Part shown: positions 6,891 through 8,969 of the stretch, in pieces | Position numbering within the stretch: the first letter of the stretch is position 1 | Layout of the letters: the number at the start of each line of letters is the position of its first letter | Source of the DNA: Sphingomonadales bacterium UBA658 | GTDB taxonomy: Bacteria > Pseudomonadota > Alphaproteobacteria > Sphingomonadales > Sphingomonadaceae | DNA length: 8,969 nucleotides | Assembly (NCBI GenBank): GCA_002299195.1 | Contig: DBOA01000211.1 | Span: forward strand, 1 to 8,969 | Direction of reading: 5' to 3' | Translations under genes and position numbers: made by a program | Notes under the pieces: generated by a model | Told to the model about the DNA's origin: nothing | The model's input: the letters and a program-made list of their open reading frames with translations, nothing else | Databases searched by the model: none

Positions 6891-7649
6891 ATGACCGTCC
6901 GCGTCCGTGTCATCCCCTGCCTCGACGTATCCAATGGCCGCGTGGTCAAGGGTGTTAACTTTGTCGACCTGCGTGACGCCGGTGATCCGGTGGAGCAGGC
7001 GCAGGCATATGATGCGGCGGGCGCGGATGAGCTTTGTTTTCTCGACATTGGCGCAAGCCATGAAGGGCGCGGCACGATCATTGATGTGGTCCGCCGCACC
7101 GCAGAAGTATGTTTCATGCCGCTGACCGTCGGTGGCGGGGTACGCAGCGCAGAGGATGCGCGGGCGTTGTTGCTGGCTGGCGCGGATAAGGTCGCGGTGA
7201 ACAGCGCGGCGGTTGCGCGACCGGAGGTCGTCGCGGATATCGCCGCACGTTTCGGCAGCCAATGCGTGGTGGCTTCGGTTGATGCGCGGCGGACGGGTAA
7301 CGGATGGGAAATCTTCACCCATGGCGGCCGCAAGCCAACCGGAATTGACGCGCTCGAGCACGCCGTAAAACTCGCCGAACTTGGCGCGGGCGAATTGCTC
7401 GTCACCAGCATGGACCGTGACGGTACACGTGACGGCTATGACCTCGCACTCACCCGCGCAATTGCCGATGCGGTCAACATCCCCGTTGTCGCCAGCGGCG
7501 GCGTCGGTAACCTTGACCATTTGGTCGACGGCGTCCGTGAAGGTCATGCGAGCGCTGTGCTCGCGGCATCGATTTTCCATTTTGGCCAGCACAGCATCGC
7601 CGATGCCCATGCGGCGTTACGGGCGGCGGGATTACCAGCCCGCGCTTGA
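6891..7649 (+). CDS. hisF: Imidazole glycerol phosphate synthase, cyclase subunit
   Basis: HisF converts PRFAR plus ammonia from HisH into imidazole-glycerol phosphate and AICAR, the latter feeding purine synthesis. The 252-residue barrel shows VRVIPCLDV with catalytic D12, the [16 protein letters not shown] stretch (19-34), TVGGGVRS (79-86), SVDARR with the second catalytic D131, [10 protein letters not shown], and [10 protein letters not shown] near the end. The start is the ATG at 6891; a TTG two codons earlier is possible but adds nothing. No strong Shine-Dalgarno site precedes it. It is separated from hisA by a 169-base spacer filled with palindromic repeats, unlike the tight hisB-hisH-hisA junctions. 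No hisE follows; the groESL promoter comes next. Confidence 0.96.
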   Translation: MTVRVRVIPCLDVSNGRVVKGVNFVDLRDAGDPVEQAQAYDAAGADELCFLDIGASHEGRGTIIDVVRRTAEVCFMPLTVGGGVRSAEDARALLLAGADKVAVNSAAVARPEVVADIAARFGSQCVVASVDARRTGNGWEIFTHGGRKPTGIDALEHAVKLAELGAGELLVTSMDRDGTRDGYDLALTRAIADAVNIPVVASGGVGNLDHLVDGVREGHASAVLAASIFHFGQHSIADAHAALRAAGLPARA

Positions 7650-7681
7650 CCCACGATGCGAAAAAATTCGCTTCCCGAGTC

Positions 7682-7709
7682 CTTGACCTGTCATAAAAAC
7701 ACCCTATCT
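7682..7709 (+). promoter_or_regulatory. Sigma-32-type heat-shock promoter of groESL
   Basis: CTTG (7682-7685), 18 bases, then CTATCT (7704-7709) within CCCTATCT fits the alphaproteobacterial heat-shock promoter pattern of CTTG followed after 17-18 bases by a CTATnT-type element. The same bases include TTGACC, a good housekeeping -35, so basal sigma-70 transcription is also plausible. The predicted start, near 7716-7718, coincides with the left edge of the CIRCE operator. Confidence 0.75.
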
Positions 7710-7717
7710 GGGCTCCG

Positions 7718-7744
7718 TTAGCACTCGTCCTGTATGAGTGCTAA
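7718..7744. promoter_or_regulatory. CIRCE operator (HrcA binding site) of groESL
   Basis: TTAGCACTC (7718-7726), nine bases, then GAGTGCTAA (7736-7744) is an exact match to the CIRCE consensus inverted repeat. CIRCE is bound by the repressor HrcA, whose activity depends on free GroEL, giving feedback control of the chaperonin operon. It overlaps the predicted transcription start, about 73 bases before the groES ATG. No hrcA gene is in the window. Confidence 0.97.
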
Positions 7745-7816
7745 TGCACATTCATTGCCGTCCCCTGCTTGATGTAGGCGTGGCGGGATGGCGAAACAGA
7801 AAAAGGATAGTTCAAC

Positions 7817-8104
7817 ATGGCATTTCGTCCATTGCATGATCGCGTTCTCGTCCGTCGGGTCGAGGCCGAAGCAAAAACCGCTGGCGGGATCATCATCCCT
7901 GATACAGCTCAGGAAAAGCCACAGGAAGGCGAAGTCGTCTCCGTGGGTACCGGTACACGCGCCGATGACGGCACTGTAACCGCACTCGACGTCAAAGCTG
8001 GCGACAAGATCCTGTTCGGCAAATGGTCGGGCACTGAAGTCAAGATCGACGGTGAAGACCTGTTGATCATGAAGGAATCGGACATTTTGGGAATCGTTTC
8101 CTAA
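7817..8104 (+). CDS. groES: Co-chaperonin GroES (Hsp10)
   Basis: GroES is the heptameric lid of the GroEL folding chamber in the cytoplasm. The 95-residue protein has normal length and shows [12 protein letters not shown] (3-14), the mobile loop region with the [16 protein letters not shown] motif (about 23-38) that docks onto Gro[22 protein letters not shown], and the C-terminal ILGIV. The ATG at 7817 is preceded by AAAGGA (7802-7807). Upstream are a heat-shock promoter and CIRCE; downstream, a 98-base spacer with two strong hairpins separates it from groEL. Confidence 0.98.
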   Translation: MAFRPLHDRVLVRRVEAEAKTAGGIIIPDTAQEKPQEGEVVSVGTGTRADDGTVTALDVKAGDKILFGKWSGTEVKIDGEDLLIMKESDILGIVS

Positions 8105-8118
8105 ACAACGCACATGTT

Positions 8119-8179
8119 TCCCGGCGCAGGCCGGGATCCAGTCCAAACACAAGAATCTGGACCCCAGCCTTCGCTGGGG
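8119..8179. repeat. Double-hairpin palindromic repeat between groES and groEL
   Basis: Hairpin 1 is TCCCGGC / GCCGGGA with loop GCAG (8119-8136); hairpin 2 is CCCCAGC / GCTGGGG with loop CTTC (8162-8179). Between them, TCCAG (8137-8141) can pair with CTGGA (8157-8161), so the whole element is an imperfect inverted repeat of two 23-base units. When the units are aligned as reverse complements, five positions differ: four form two compensatory base-pair swaps in the stem and the fifth is in the loop. No U-tract follows, so it is not a standard terminator. As RNA it could act in mRNA processing or in stabilising the groES message. Confidence 0.85.
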
Positions 8180-8190
8180 CACATCATTAA

Positions 8191-8969
<779 letters not shown>

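Noticed and set aside
5951..7411. Long open frame of 486 codons on the minus strand
   Set aside because: It lies antisense to hisA and hisF, crosses the repeat spacer, has a low-complexity composition rich in Ser, Arg and Pro, and shows no domain. It is a shadow of GC-rich coding on the other strand.
6855..7610. Open frame of 251 codons on the minus strand
   Set aside because: It is entirely antisense to hisF, which is a full-length conserved enzyme; no motif or ribosome site was seen.
7658..7671. GCGAA / TTCGC hairpin after hisF as a terminator
   Set aside because: The stem has only five pairs and no T-tract follows, so I cannot call a terminator. hisF transcripts may read into groESL.
7788..7979. 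Small plus-strand frame starting MAKQKKDSS before groES
   Set aside because: It overlaps groES in another frame, has no ribosome site, and the Lys-rich start is only the groES Shine-Dalgarno region read as codons.
8119..8179. Intrinsic terminator between groES and groEL
   Set aside because: The hairpins are GC-rich but lack a following T-run, and groEL needs to be transcribed from the upstream promoter. A repeat with possible processing role fits better.
2743..8179. CRISPR array or IS terminal repeats
   Set aside because: The palindromic repeats occur once per site with no regular spacers, and no transposase or cas gene is present.

Overview
The window looks like a core chromosomal segment of an alphaproteobacterium, most likely a sphingomonad (Sphingomonadales). 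This rests on an ATP12-type F1-ATPase chaperone, an alphaproteobacterial-type SspB, a hisB-hisH-hisA-hisF order, a groESL operon with CIRCE, and intergenic palindromic repeats of kinds I recall as common in sphingomonads. The taxonomic call is inference from gene content, not from a search.

Layout. (1) Positions 1-1207, plus strand: the 3' end of a HAD-family phosphatase gene, a 79-residue membrane protein gene and an ATP12-family chaperone gene, joined by 4-base start/stop overlaps. (2) 1286-1786, plus: a DUF3429-type membrane protein gene that meets gmk (guanylate kinase, minus) tail to tail, the two stop codons sharing one TTAA. (3) 1783-4700, minus: read in transcription order, sspB, fumC (4-base overlap), a paired palindromic repeat, a 64-residue small protein gene and gmk. 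(4) 4701-4793: a short divergent promoter region between sspB and hisB. (5) 4794-7649, plus: histidine genes hisB, hisH, hisA and hisF. hisB-hisH-hisA are tightly packed, whereas hisF is set apart by a 169-base spacer that holds an inverted pair of REP-like elements. (6) 7650-8969, plus: a heat-shock promoter with a perfect CIRCE operator, groES, a double-hairpin repeat, and the first 255 codons of groEL, cut by the window end.

How the genes work together. HisB makes imidazole-acetol phosphate, HisA makes PRFAR, and HisH with HisF form the glutamine amidotransferase/cyclase that converts PRFAR to imidazole-glycerol phosphate, the HisB substrate. GroES and GroEL form the chaperonin, apparently controlled both by a sigma-32-type promoter and by HrcA at CIRCE. 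SspB delivers substrates to ClpXP. FumC is the TCA-cycle fumarase and Gmk is in purine nucleotide metabolism.

I see no mobile element with a transposase, no CRISPR, no tRNA or rRNA and no unknown multi-gene system. The least explained signal is in the intergenic regions: three different palindromic repeat pairs, at fumC/64-aa gene, hisA/hisF and groES/groEL. In each, the two copies differ partly by compensatory base changes that keep each hairpin paired. No stretch longer than 300 bases lacks a gene.
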